DNA from: Bradyrhizobium sp. LTSP849
GTDB taxonomy: Bacteria > Pseudomonadota > Alphaproteobacteria > Rhizobiales > Xanthobacteraceae
Direction: 5' to 3'
NCBI RefSeq assembly: GCF_000938255.1
Contig: NZ_JYMR01000002.1
Coordinates: 1-64,000 of the forward strand
Length of the DNA stretch: 64,000 nt
The notes under the pieces were generated by a model. That model saw nothing but the letters and a program-made list of their open reading frames with translations. It was not told the origin of the DNA and did not search any database. Shown one piece after another: positions 1-7,516 of the stretch (its first letter is position 1; each line of letters opens with the position of its first letter). A program made the position numbers and the translations under genes.

Positions 1-560
1 ATTTTATAGCCGAACACGCTCTTTTTGCCTTTCCGGCCCCAGCGAGCATCGCGATCCGCAGATGGTTTGGGTGGCGTATCCTCGCCATCCTTGCGTGCCT
101 TGCGGGGCGGAGTGGCTCGTGCCGCGATTAACGAGGCGTCGACCAGCGTTCCCTGCTTGAGGATCAGCTTCTTGGCCTCCAACTGCCGATTGATCTCAGT
201 GAAGATCTTCTCGATCAGACCGTCCTTGGCGAGTTCCTGCCGAAACCGCCACAATGTCGTGTGATCCGGGGTCTGATCGTGCAGGCTCAGACCAACAAAG
301 CGGCGGAACGACAACCGGTCTGCAATGGCCGCTTCCAGCGCGGGATCAGACAGATTGTGCCAGATCCCGGCGAGCAAGCAGCGAAGCAAGACTTCCGCCG
401 GATAGCTGCTGTTGCCGGCACCATCGCCGCCCCGCTTGCCAAGCAGCGAGCGCAGCGGCGCCCAATCCACAACAGCCTCCACCTCATCCAGGATGCTGCT
501 TCGCGGTGCCCGAACCAGGCCATCCGCCAAGCTCATCTGACCGACATTGCGCTCAACCAT
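1..560 (-). CDS. IS5-family transposase, N-terminal part
   Basis: The frame is open from the ATG at 558-560 to the window edge, about 186 codons, with no stop. The product carries the N-terminal DUF772-type region of IS5-group transposases: a segment reading SDPALEAAIADRLSFRRFVG, then PDHTTLWRFRQEL, which is characteristic of this family. Further on, LVDASLIAA holds the first aspartate of the DDE catalytic triad. The remaining two acidic residues lie beyond the window. It would catalyse cut-and-paste transposition of its own element. Nothing in the visible part is broken, so it may be intact. A later in-frame ATG (MSLADG, eight codons in) is an alternative start. Confidence 0.85.
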   Translation of the reverse strand, partial: MVERNVGQMSLADGLVRAPRSSILDEVEAVVDWAPLRSLLGKRGGDGAGNSSYPAEVLLRCLLAGIWHNLSDPALEAAIADRLSFRRFVGLSLHDQTPDHTTLWRFRQELAKDGLIEKIFTEINRQLEAKKLILKQGTLVDASLIAARATPPRKARKDGEDTPPKPSADRDARWGRKGKKSVFGYK

Positions 561-600
561 GGCTCCCCTCGCTAGAATCAGCCATGATTCAAAGAATCAC
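1..600 (-). mobile_element. IS5-type insertion sequence, partial (cut by window start)
   Basis: This is the left part of an insertion sequence whose transposase reads leftward out of the window. The outer end probably lies near 571-600, where two short dyads sit side by side: GAATCA/TGATTC (around 575-590) and GATTC/GAATC (around 586-598). These could belong to the terminal inverted repeat. The other end is outside the window, so the inverted repeats and the target duplication cannot be compared. The family is inferred from the transposase. The exact end is uncertain. Confidence 0.7.
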
Positions 601-620
601 GTGCAGCCGATTATGCAAAG

Positions 621-758
621 CCCTCCTTGCGGGAGAGGGTGGCGAAATCGAGCGGAGCGAGATGAAGCCGGGTGAGGGGTCTCTCTCCACACGCTCATCT
701 GCTGAGACAGACCCCTCATCCGGCGCTTCGCGCCACCTTCTCCCACAAGGGGAGAAGG
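621..758. repeat. Intergenic palindromic repeat, about 140 bp
   Basis: The left arm (CCCTCCTTGCGGGAGAGGG then TGGCG) and the right arm (CGCCACCTTCTCCC then GGGGAGAAGG) are imperfect inverted copies around a central spacer. This is the common rhizobial mosaic-type palindrome found between genes. Its right arm ends 16 bases before the ATG of the next gene, so the purine-rich edge GGGGAGAAGG abuts the ribosome-binding region of that gene. Confidence 0.8.
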
Positions 759-774
759 AAGAAAGGAAGCACTC

Positions 775-1692
775 ATGGCAATCAGGTTTGACGGACGCGT
801 CGCCATCGTCACCGGCGCGGGCAATGGCCTCGGACGGGCGCATGCGCTGGGATTGGCGAGCCGCGGCGCCAAGGTCGTGGTCAACGATTTCGGCGGCGCG
901 CGCGACGGCAGCGGCGGCTCGCTCTCGCCGGCCGAAGCCGTGGTCGAGGAGATCCGCAAGGCCGGCGGCACCGCGATGGCCGATGGCGCCGACGTCTCGA
1001 ATTTCGAGCAGGTCACCGCGATGGTTGAGCGCGCCACCAGGGAGTGGGGCAGCGTCGACCTGATGTGCGCCAATGCCGGCATTTTGCGCGACAAGTCGTT
1101 CGGCAAGATGGAAGCGGCCGATTTCCAGAAGGTGCTCGACGTGCATCTCGTCGGCACTTTCTATTGCTGCAAGGCAGCTTGGGCCGGCATGCGCGACCGC
1201 AACTACGGCCGCATCGTGCTGACGACGTCGTCCTCCGGCCTCTACGGCAATTTCGGCCAGGCCAATTACGGCGCGGCGAAGTCCGGCATGGTCGGGTTGA
1301 TGAATGTGCTCGCGGAAGAAGGCCGCAAGACCAACATCCGCGTCAACATCATCTCGCCGACGGCGGCGACCCGCATGACTGAAGAGCTGCTGCCGCCGCA
1401 GGCGCTGCAACTGATGAAGCCGAACGCGATCACGCCCGCGGTCGAATATATGCTCAGCGAGGACGCGCCCACCCGCACCATCATGGGCGCCGGCGCAGGG
1501 TCCTTCGCCGTGATCAAGATTGTTGAGAGCGAGGGCATCAACCTGCCGGAGGCCGAATGGACGCCGGATGCGGTCGCCGCGCATTTTGCCGAGATCAGCG
1601 ACATGTCGAAGGCCAAGGCGCTGACGGGCGCGTTCGAGCAGACACAGAAATACGTCGCACAGGCCGCGGCGCGCGCGGGAGTTAAGCTCTGA
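775..1692 (+). CDS. SDR-family NAD(P)-dependent oxidoreductase (3-hydroxyacyl-CoA dehydrogenase-like)
   Basis: This 305-residue protein is a classical short-chain dehydrogenase. The nucleotide-binding motif TGAGNGLG is at residues 13-20, a CANAG version of the NNAG motif is near residue 98, and the catalytic YGAAK places Tyr165 and Lys169. The stretch VVNDFGGARDGSG after the second strand is typical of the (3R)-hydroxyacyl-CoA dehydrogenase/17-beta-HSD4-like branch, so a role in acyl-CoA or steroid-like oxidation is likely but not proven. A purine-rich ribosome-binding region (GGAGAAGG...GGAAG) precedes the ATG and partly overlaps a palindromic repeat. The stop codon overlaps the apparent start of the flavoprotein gene, so the two are probably translationally coupled. 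Confidence 0.9.
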   Translation: MAIRFDGRVAIVTGAGNGLGRAHALGLASRGAKVVVNDFGGARDGSGGSLSPAEAVVEEIRKAGGTAMADGADVSNFEQVTAMVERATREWGSVDLMCANAGILRDKSFGKMEAADFQKVLDVHLVGTFYCCKAAWAGMRDRNYGRIVLTTSSSGLYGNFGQANYGAAKSGMVGLMNVLAEEGRKTNIRVNIISPTAATRMTEELLPPQALQLMKPNAITPAVEYMLSEDAPTRTIMGAGAGSFAVIKIVESEGINLPEAEWTPDAVAAHFAEISDMSKAKALTGAFEQTQKYVAQAAARAGVKL

Positions 1693-2909
1693 CGGACGTC
1701 GCCGTCATCGGCGCCGGTCCCGCCGGGTTGATGGCGGCCGAGGTGCTGGCGCAGGGCGGCGCCCGCGTCACCGTCTACGACGCCATGCCGTCCGCGGGTC
1801 GCAAATTCCTGATGGCTGGCCGCGGCGGTCTCAATCTTACCCACAGCGAACCCCTGCCGCAGTTCTTTGCGCGCTATCGCGAGGCCGCACCAAAGCTGAA
1901 AGACGCGATCGAGGCATTTCCGCCCGATGCGTTGCGCGCCTGGAGCGAGGCGCTGGGTGAGCCGACCTTCGTCGGCTCCAGCGGCCGTGTGTTTCCAAAA
2001 GCGTTCAAGGCCTCGCCCTTGCTGCGCGCCTGGCTTCGCCGGCTCGATGCCGCCGGGGTCCGCTTTGCCTTTCGTCATCGCTGGACCGGCTGGGACGAGC
2101 AGGGGCGGCTAAGATTTCAAACAGCCGATGGCATGCTTGCCATCGCCACCAAGGCAACGGTGCTTGCACTCGGCGGCGCAAGCTGGCCGCGGCTGGGCTC
2201 CGATGGCGCATGGATCGATTATCTCGCTGCGAGGGGCGTTGCCATTTCAAAACTGCGGCCGGCGAATTCCGGTTTCACGGTCGCATGGTCCGATGTGTTC
2301 CGTGATCGTTTCGAGGGCCAGCCGCTCAAGGGCGTGGCGTTGACGATCGGTGCGCACACGGTGCGCGGCGAAGCCATGATCACCCGCAGCGGCATCGAGG
2401 GCGGCGCGATCTATGCGCTGTCGTCGGAGCTGCGCGAGGCGGTGCTGAGTGTCGGGCAGGCGCGGCTTACGATCGCATTGCGGCCCGACCTCGACGTCGC
2501 CATGCTGACGACGCGTCTATCGGGCACGCGCGGCAAGCAATCACTCGCAAATTTCCTGCGCAAGGCTGCGCAAGTGTCGCCGGTCGGCATCGGCCTGATG
2601 CAAGAGGCCGCCATCGCATCCGGCCGGCCGCTGGCCTCGTTCTCACCGGCCGATCTCGCAGAGCTGATCAATGGGATTCCGGTTCAGCTCACCGGCGTCG
2701 CGCCGATCGCCCGCGCGATCTCGACCGCAGGCGGAGTGACGTTCGGCGAGATCGACGAAGACTTCATGATCCACAAACTGCCCGGCGTTTTCGCCGCCGG
2801 CGAGATGCTGGACTGGGAGGCGCCAACCGGCGGCTATCTGTTGCAAGCGTCGTTCGCGACGGGGGCCGCTGCGGGCAGGGGTGTTTTGGCGTGGCTAGCC
2901 AAATCGTAG
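1689..2909 (+). CDS. TIGR03862/HI0933-type flavoprotein (BaiN-like oxidoreductase), apparent CTG start
   Basis: The protein (406 residues from this start) begins with the FAD-binding dinucleotide motif GAGPAG at residues 8-13, followed by the AGRKFLMAGRGGLNLTHSE stretch of the HI0933/TIGR03862 family. No ATG, GTG or TTG lies upstream of this motif: the frame has a stop at 1683-1685, and the first TTG (1728) would remove the GxGxxG. CTG at 1689 gives (M)TDVAVIGAGPAG, overlaps the upstream stop as CTGA, and has GGGAG seven bases before it. Homologs would be expected to have ATGA here. The stop TAG lies inside a palindromic repeat. It is probably an FAD-dependent oxidoreductase of unknown substrate. 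Confidence 0.85.
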   Translation: MTDVAVIGAGPAGLMAAEVLAQGGARVTVYDAMPSAGRKFLMAGRGGLNLTHSEPLPQFFARYREAAPKLKDAIEAFPPDALRAWSEALGEPTFVGSSGRVFPKAFKASPLLRAWLRRLDAAGVRFAFRHRWTGWDEQGRLRFQTADGMLAIATKATVLALGGASWPRLGSDGAWIDYLAARGVAISKLRPANSGFTVAWSDVFRDRFEGQPLKGVALTIGAHTVRGEAMITRSGIEGGAIYALSSELREAVLSVGQARLTIALRPDLDVAMLTTRLSGTRGKQSLANFLRKAAQVSPVGIGLMQEAAIASGRPLASFSPADLAELINGIPVQLTGVAPIARAISTAGGVTFGEIDEDFMIHKLPGVFAAGEMLDWEAPTGGYLLQASFATGAAAGRGVLAWLAKS

Positions 2910-2997
2910 GGTGGGCAAAGGCGCGAAGCGCCGTGCCCACCATGTCACCGCTTGTGTTGATCGCGATGGTGGGCACGCTTCGCTTTGCCCACCCTAC
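2906..2997. repeat. Palindromic repeat, GTAGGGTGGGC family (copy 1)
   Basis: The arms GTAGGGTGGGCAAAG and its complement CTTTGCCCACCCTAC enclose an inner hairpin (GGCGCGAAGCGCC). The element sits between the flavoprotein gene and the convergent PLP-enzyme gene. The TAG stop of the flavoprotein is the TAG within the first four bases of the element. A second copy is at 22638-22723, with the same phase relative to the preceding stop codon. Confidence 0.9.
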
Positions 2998-3009
2998 GAG
3001 AGCGCATCC

Positions 3010-4089
3010 TTACCGCAGCTTCCCCCGCGCCGCCACCGGCAGCGTGCCGATGATCTCCTCGCCGCGCACCATCACGACCTCGTCCATCATGTTGACGACG
3101 ACGCAAACATGATTGGGCACGATGCGCACGACATCGCCGACATTCGGCCGCGTGTTGCTGCGGGACAAGTCGAGGAAGCCGTGCTCCTCGGCGAAGCGCG
3201 CGATCTTGGCTTCGGGGTGCTCGAGGATCAGGCCGTGGCCATCGAGGCCGCCGGTGTCCGTTGTCAGCGTCTTCGAGCCGGCGTCGAGGATTCCGCGCTC
3301 GGGCGCGGCGCGGCTCACCACCGTCGAGTAGATGTGCAGCGCGCAGTCGTCCCAGGTGGCGGAGCCAGCGGCGACCTGCATGCGGTCGTTGTAGATATAG
3401 GTGCCGAAGCGATGCTCGGTGCCGCCCTTGAGCTTGCCGATATTGACGAGGTTCGGTGTGCCGCCGGTGGAGACGATTTTTGCATCGAGCCCGTGCGCGC
3501 GCACGCCGGCGAGCGCCTCGTCGTAAAACTTCTGCGCGTCGGCCCAGCCGGTCTCTGTCGGATACAGCATGAAGCCGGCGAACTCGAGTCCCTTGGACCC
3601 GGCGATCTCGCGCGCCAATGCAATCGCCTCGGCCGGCGTCTCGACGCCCGCGCGCTTGCGGCCTGTGTCGCATTCAACGACGACGGACAGCGGTCGGCCT
3701 GAAGCGGCCGCAGCCTTGGGCAGGCCGGCGACGACGGTCGAATTGTCGGCGGCCACCGTCATGTTGGCCTTGGCTTGCAGCGCACCGAGCCGCGCCATCT
3801 TCTCTTCTCCCAGCAGATTGTAGCTGATCAGGATGTCGTCGATGCCGGCATTGGCCATGATCTCGGCCTCGCCGAGTTTCTGGCAGGTGATGCCCTTGGC
3901 GCCGCCCGCGACCTGCATCTTCGCGATCGTCGGGTTCTTGTGCGTCTTGATGTGCGGCCGGTTGGCGACACCGGCGTCGTCGCAGGCCTTCTGAATCCGC
4001 GCGATGTTGCGCTCGACCTTGTCCATGTCGATGACGGCGCAGGGCGTGCCGTATTCGCGGGCGATCTTAGCGGCGAGGGGAGTTGTCAT
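3010..4089 (-). CDS. DSD1-family PLP enzyme (D-threonine aldolase / D-serine dehydratase-like)
   Basis: At 359 residues this has the length of fold-type III PLP enzymes with an alanine-racemase-like N-terminal barrel. The stretch RPHIKTHK (residues about 44-51) contains the candidate PLP-binding lysine. The C-terminal NHVC (His327-x-Cys329) matches the metal site of eukaryotic-type D-serine dehydratase and the equivalent site in D-threonine aldolase. It most likely acts on a beta-hydroxy or beta-amino D-amino acid in the cytoplasm; the exact substrate cannot be read from the sequence. Its start lies only three bases from the stop of uup, so the two may be co-transcribed. Confidence 0.88.
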   Translation of the reverse strand: MTTPLAAKIAREYGTPCAVIDMDKVERNIARIQKACDDAGVANRPHIKTHKNPTIAKMQVAGGAKGITCQKLGEAEIMANAGIDDILISYNLLGEEKMARLGALQAKANMTVAADNSTVVAGLPKAAAASGRPLSVVVECDTGRKRAGVETPAEAIALAREIAGSKGLEFAGFMLYPTETGWADAQKFYDEALAGVRAHGLDAKIVSTGGTPNLVNIGKLKGGTEHRFGTYIYNDRMQVAAGSATWDDCALHIYSTVVSRAAPERGILDAGSKTLTTDTGGLDGHGLILEHPEAKIARFAEEHGFLDLSRSNTRPNVGDVVRIVPNHVCVVVNMMDEVVMVRGEEIIGTLPVAARGKLR

Positions 4090-4092
4090 GGG

Positions 4093-5898
4093 TTAAGCCT
4101 GTTCTATCTCTTCGCGGAGCACTTCGAGCTCCAGCCATTTGTCCTCGGCCTCGGCCAATTCCTTTTGCGCCTTCGTCAGAGCGTCAGAGGCCTGGTCGAA
4201 GCGCTTGCGATCCTTGCGGAAGAGATCGGGGTCGTCAAGGAAGCGCTGCTGCTTGGCGATTTCGGATTGCAGCTTGGCGATGGTCTTGGGCAGCGTCTCC
4301 AGCGCATGCTGCTCGTTGAAGGTCAGTCGTCGTTTGGTCACTCTGGAAGGCGTCACTGACCGTGACTCTCTCTTCTCTTCGGCGGCCTTCGCCGTCGCGC
4401 GCTTCACGTCGGCGCCGCGCTGGGACAGCATGTCGGTGTAACCGCCGGCATATTCGAGCCAGCGTCCGTTGCCCTCGGGCACGATCACCGACGTCACCAC
4501 GCGGTCGAGAAAATCGCGATCATGGCTGATCAGAATCACCGTGCCCTCGTAGTCGCCGAGCATTTCCTCGAGGACGTCGAGGGTCTCGAGGTCGAGGTCG
4601 TTGGTCGGCTCGTCCAGCACCAGCAGGTTGGAGGGCTTTGCCAGCGCGCGTGCCAGCATGAGCCGGCCACGCTCGCCCCCGGAAAGCACCTCCAGCGGCG
4701 TGCGCATCTGTTCCTGGGCGAACAAAAAGTCCTTCATGTAGCTGACGACATGCTTCGGCTTGCCGCCGACCATGACATGGTCGCCGCGACCGCCGGTCAG
4801 CGCCTCGGCCAGCGTCGACTTGGGATCGAGACTTTCGCGATGCTGGTCGAGCGTCGCCATCTCGATGTTGGCACCGAGGCGGATGCTGCCGCTGTCCGGT
4901 GCGGTGCCGCCGGTCAGCATCTCGATCAGCGTGGTCTTACCGGCGCCGTTCGGGCCGACGATGCCGATGCGGTCGCCGCGCTGGACTCGGATCGAGAAGC
5001 CGTCGACGATCTTTCGCTCGCCATAGGACCGGCTGATATTCTTGGCCTCAATGACGAGTTTGCCGGACTTGTCGGCTTCGGCGGCCGCGAGGTTGGCGTT
5101 GCCCGTCGCGCCGCGATAGTCGCGCCGCTGGTCGCGCAGCGCGTGAAGATTGCCGAGCCGCTTGACGTTGCGCTTGCGGCGGCCCGAGACGCCGTAGCGC
5201 AACCAGTGCTCCTCGTTGACGATCTTGCGGTCGAGCTTGTGCTGGTCGCGCTCTTCTTCCGCGAGCACCTCATCGCGCCAGGCCTCAAAGGCACTAAAGC
5301 CGCGGTCGATCTGCCGGATCTGGCCGCGGTCGAGCCAGGCGGTGCTGCGAGACAGGTTGGACAGGAAGCGCCGATCGTGGCTGATGATCACCAGCGCGCA
5401 GCGGCGGCTCTCCAGTTCGCCCTCCAGCCATTCGATGGTCGGAAGATCCAGATGGTTGGTCGGCTCGTCCAGTAGCAGGATATCGGGTGAGGGCGCGAGC
5501 ACGCGCGCCAGCGCGGCGCGGCGCGCTTCGCCGCCGGAGACATGCGCCGGATCTTCTTCGCCGCTGAGACCGAGCTGTTCGATCAAATAGCGCGCCTGAT
5601 AGTGATCGTCGCCGGCATTGAGGCCAGCCTCGACATACGCCAGCGTGGTGGAGAAGCCGGAAAAATCCGGCTCCTGCGGCAGGTAGCGGATGGTGGCGCC
5701 GGGCTGCACGAAACGGCTTCCGCCATCCGGTTCGACCAGGCCGGCGGCGATCTTGAGCAGCGTCGATTTGCCGGAACCGTTGCGGCCGATCAGGCAGACG
5801 CGCTCGCCGTTCGAAACCGACAGCTCGACGCCCGCCAGGAGCGGCGTGCCGCCAAAGGTCAGCTTGATATCGCGTAGTTGAATCAGCGGTGGCGCCAT
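4093..5898 (-). CDS. uup: ABC-F family ATPase, Uup type
   Basis: The protein of 601 residues has two ABC domains in tandem and no membrane segment. Walker A motifs are GRNGSGKS (residues 38-45) and GPNGAGKT. The signatures are VSGGEARR and LSGGERGR, and the Walker B regions are LLLDEPTNHLD and LVLDEPTNDLD. A charged linker joins the halves, and a charged C-terminal coiled coil ending ELEVLREEIEQA is the hallmark of Uup rather than EttA. ABC-F proteins act on the ribosome; Uup is linked to ribosome function and to stability of tandem repeats. The frame extends further upstream, but the conserved domain begins at the chosen ATG (MAPPLIQL). It lies eight bases after the UPF0178 gene. Confidence 0.92.
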   Translation of the reverse strand: MAPPLIQLRDIKLTFGGTPLLAGVELSVSNGERVCLIGRNGSGKSTLLKIAAGLVEPDGGSRFVQPGATIRYLPQEPDFSGFSTTLAYVEAGLNAGDDHYQARYLIEQLGLSGEEDPAHVSGGEARRAALARVLAPSPDILLLDEPTNHLDLPTIEWLEGELESRRCALVIISHDRRFLSNLSRSTAWLDRGQIRQIDRGFSAFEAWRDEVLAEEERDQHKLDRKIVNEEHWLRYGVSGRRKRNVKRLGNLHALRDQRRDYRGATGNANLAAAEADKSGKLVIEAKNISRSYGERKIVDGFSIRVQRGDRIGIVGPNGAGKTTLIEMLTGGTAPDSGSIRLGANIEMATLDQHRESLDPKSTLAEALTGGRGDHVMVGGKPKHVVSYMKDFLFAQEQMRTPLEVLSGGERGRLMLARALAKPSNLLVLDEPTNDLDLETLDVLEEMLGDYEGTVILISHDRDFLDRVVTSVIVPEGNGRWLEYAGGYTDMLSQRGADVKRATAKAAEEKRESRSVTPSRVTKRRLTFNEQHALETLPKTIAKLQSEIAKQQRFLDDPDLFRKDRKRFDQASDALTKAQKELAEAEDKWLELEVLREEIEQA

Positions 5899-5906
5899 GC
5901 GGTGTC

Positions 5907-6404
5907 TCAGTCCTGTCTTGTTGCGGCCTGGTCGGCGCTGCGGCGCTGGATGCGGCGGATGGTTTGGTCGAGCATCGACAGGAACGTCGAGCGGTCGCGC
6001 GGTGCAAACGATCGCGGACCGCCGGTCACTTCGCCGGCAGAGCGCAAATCCGTCATCAAATTGCGCACCGCGAGCGTCATCCCGATCGACTCCTCCGTGA
6101 AAGGTTTTCCATTCGGCGCGATCACGTCGGCGCCGGTCTTCACGCAACGGCTTGCGAGCGGGATATCCGCGGTGATGACGATATCGCCGGGCCCGGCGCG
6201 TTCGGCGATCCAGTCGTCGGCCGCATCCATGCCGGCGCCGGCCGCGATGCGCTCGATCAGGGGATCCTGGGGTACGCGGATGAAATTGCCCGCGACCACG
6301 CTCACGGGCAAGCCGTGCCGGCCGGCGACGCGATAAATCTCGTCCTTGACCGGACAGGCGTCGGCGTCGACATAGATGCGAGTGGTGCTGAGAGGGTTCG
6401 TCAT
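5907..6404 (-). CDS. UPF0178 (YaiI/YqxD) family protein
   Basis: This 165-residue protein opens with [15 protein letters not shown], the diagnostic N-terminal motif of DUF188/UPF0178, a PIN-like fold family. Further conserved pieces are [11 protein letters not shown] and the C-terminal [15 protein letters not shown]. The aspartates in VDAD and TADIPL could form an acidic metal site, but the family's activity is not established. The ATG giving MTNPLST is chosen; an ATG six codons upstream (MPHLRT) is possible. It is probably co-transcribed with uup. Confidence 0.9.
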   Translation of the reverse strand: MTNPLSTTRIYVDADACPVKDEIYRVAGRHGLPVSVVAGNFIRVPQDPLIERIAAGAGMDAADDWIAERAGPGDIVITADIPLASRCVKTGADVIAPNGKPFTEESIGMTLAVRNLMTDLRSAGEVTGGPRSFAPRDRSTFLSMLDQTIRRIQRRSADQAATRQD

Positions 6405-6559
6405 TGTCCGTAAATGGGGCATGCGAAGCGGTTCCGCAGCACGCGCGTGGTACCCCATTCGGGCGCCAAATGCGAGGGGATTGACCCCGGTTCCTCAGGG
6501 CCTACGATCGGCCTCGAAATAACAAGAATACAGGGCAAGAACTTAGGGAAAGCGCAGCC

Positions 6560-7360
6560 ATGCCGAACCGGCTCGAAACCTACCGCGTCGAGGCCTACAA
6601 CACCGCCAAGCAGTCCGAAAACAAGATGCATGACCACACGGTGGCGCGCCGCTTCGGCTTTTCCGGCGGGCTGGTCCCGGGCGTCGATGTCTTCGCCTAC
6701 ATGATGCATGTGCCGGTCGCCCGTTGGGGCCGCGATTTCCTGTCGCGCGGGCTGATCGAGGCGCGGTTCACCAAGCCGGTCTATGACGGCGAGACCGCCG
6801 ATGTCGATGCGACCGAGCACAACGGCCTGCTCACGATCGAGGTGTTCAGCCGCAGCGAGCTCTGCGCCACAGGCACGGCCACGCTCCCGGAGACGGCATC
6901 CGCGGTGTCGCTGAGCGACTATGTCGAGGTATCGCCGGTCGCCGACCGCAAGCCGGTCAGCCCGGCCATCTTCGAGGTCGGCAAATGGCTCGGCACGATG
7001 CCGCGCCGCTGGGCCGGGCAGGACGCGTCTGGCTATCTCGCCGACATCCGGGAAGCCGATCCGATCTTTGCGCGAGAGGGGCTCGGCCATCCCGGCCTGA
7101 TCCAGCGCGTCATGAACCGCGTGCTGGTCGACAACACCATTCTGGGCCCGTGGATTCACGTCGGCAGCCGCATGCAATTGCTGTCGCCGGCGCAGGCGGG
7201 CGACGAGATCACCGCGCGGGCAAAAGTCACCGCGAACTACGAGAAAAAGGGCCACCGCTTCGTCGAGCTCGAAGCGCTGGTCGTCGCCAACGGCACGACG
7301 CCGCTCGCGCACTGCCAGCACATCGCGATCTACCAGCCGCGCGAGCAGGCGGCGGCGTAG
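6560..7360 (+). CDS. Hotdog-fold MaoC-like dehydratase/thioesterase-type protein
   Basis: The 266-residue product has two hotdog-like halves. The first contains HDHTVARRFGFSGGLVPGVD, which resembles the MaoC/hydratase substrate-binding segment. The second contains LLSPAQAGDEITARAKV and ends with a strand pair at HCQHIAIYQ. Double-hotdog proteins of this size commonly act on acyl-CoA thioesters as hydratases or thioesterases. The clear catalytic Asp/His pair of MaoC hydratases is not obvious, so the activity is left open. The gene stands alone, divergent from the UPF0178/uup unit, with about 155 bases between them. Confidence 0.75.
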   Translation: MPNRLETYRVEAYNTAKQSENKMHDHTVARRFGFSGGLVPGVDVFAYMMHVPVARWGRDFLSRGLIEARFTKPVYDGETADVDATEHNGLLTIEVFSRSELCATGTATLPETASAVSLSDYVEVSPVADRKPVSPAIFEVGKWLGTMPRRWAGQDASGYLADIREADPIFAREGLGHPGLIQRVMNRVLVDNTILGPWIHVGSRMQLLSPAQAGDEITARAKVTANYEKKGHRFVELEALVVANGTTPLAHCQHIAIYQPREQAAA

Positions 7361-7384
7361 GGAAGGGGCACAGCGCGTCATTCG

Positions 7385-7487
7385 CTGTCATTCCCCGCGA
7401 AGGCGGGGAATCCAGTACGCCGCGGCCTCGCGGTCTATCACAAATGTCTCGGAGTACTGGATCGCCCGCCTTCGCGGGCGATGACAG
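7385..7487. repeat. Palindromic repeat, CTGTCATTCCCCGCGAAGG family
   Basis: The arms at 7385-7418 and 7454-7487 are inverted copies: CTGTCATTCCCCGCGAAGGC pairs with GCCTTCGCGGGCGATGACAG, and the inner CCAGTAC pairs with GTACTGG. It lies between convergent genes and could act as a bidirectional transcription end, although it lacks a T-tract. Confidence 0.85.
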
Positions 7488-7516
7488 CTACTGTTGTCGA
7501 AGCGGAAGAGCGCCCC

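Noticed and set aside
621..758. The repeat before the SDR gene as a riboswitch or CRISPR-like element
   Set aside because: It is a single palindromic unit with no repeat-spacer periodicity, and matches the common rhizobial intergenic type.
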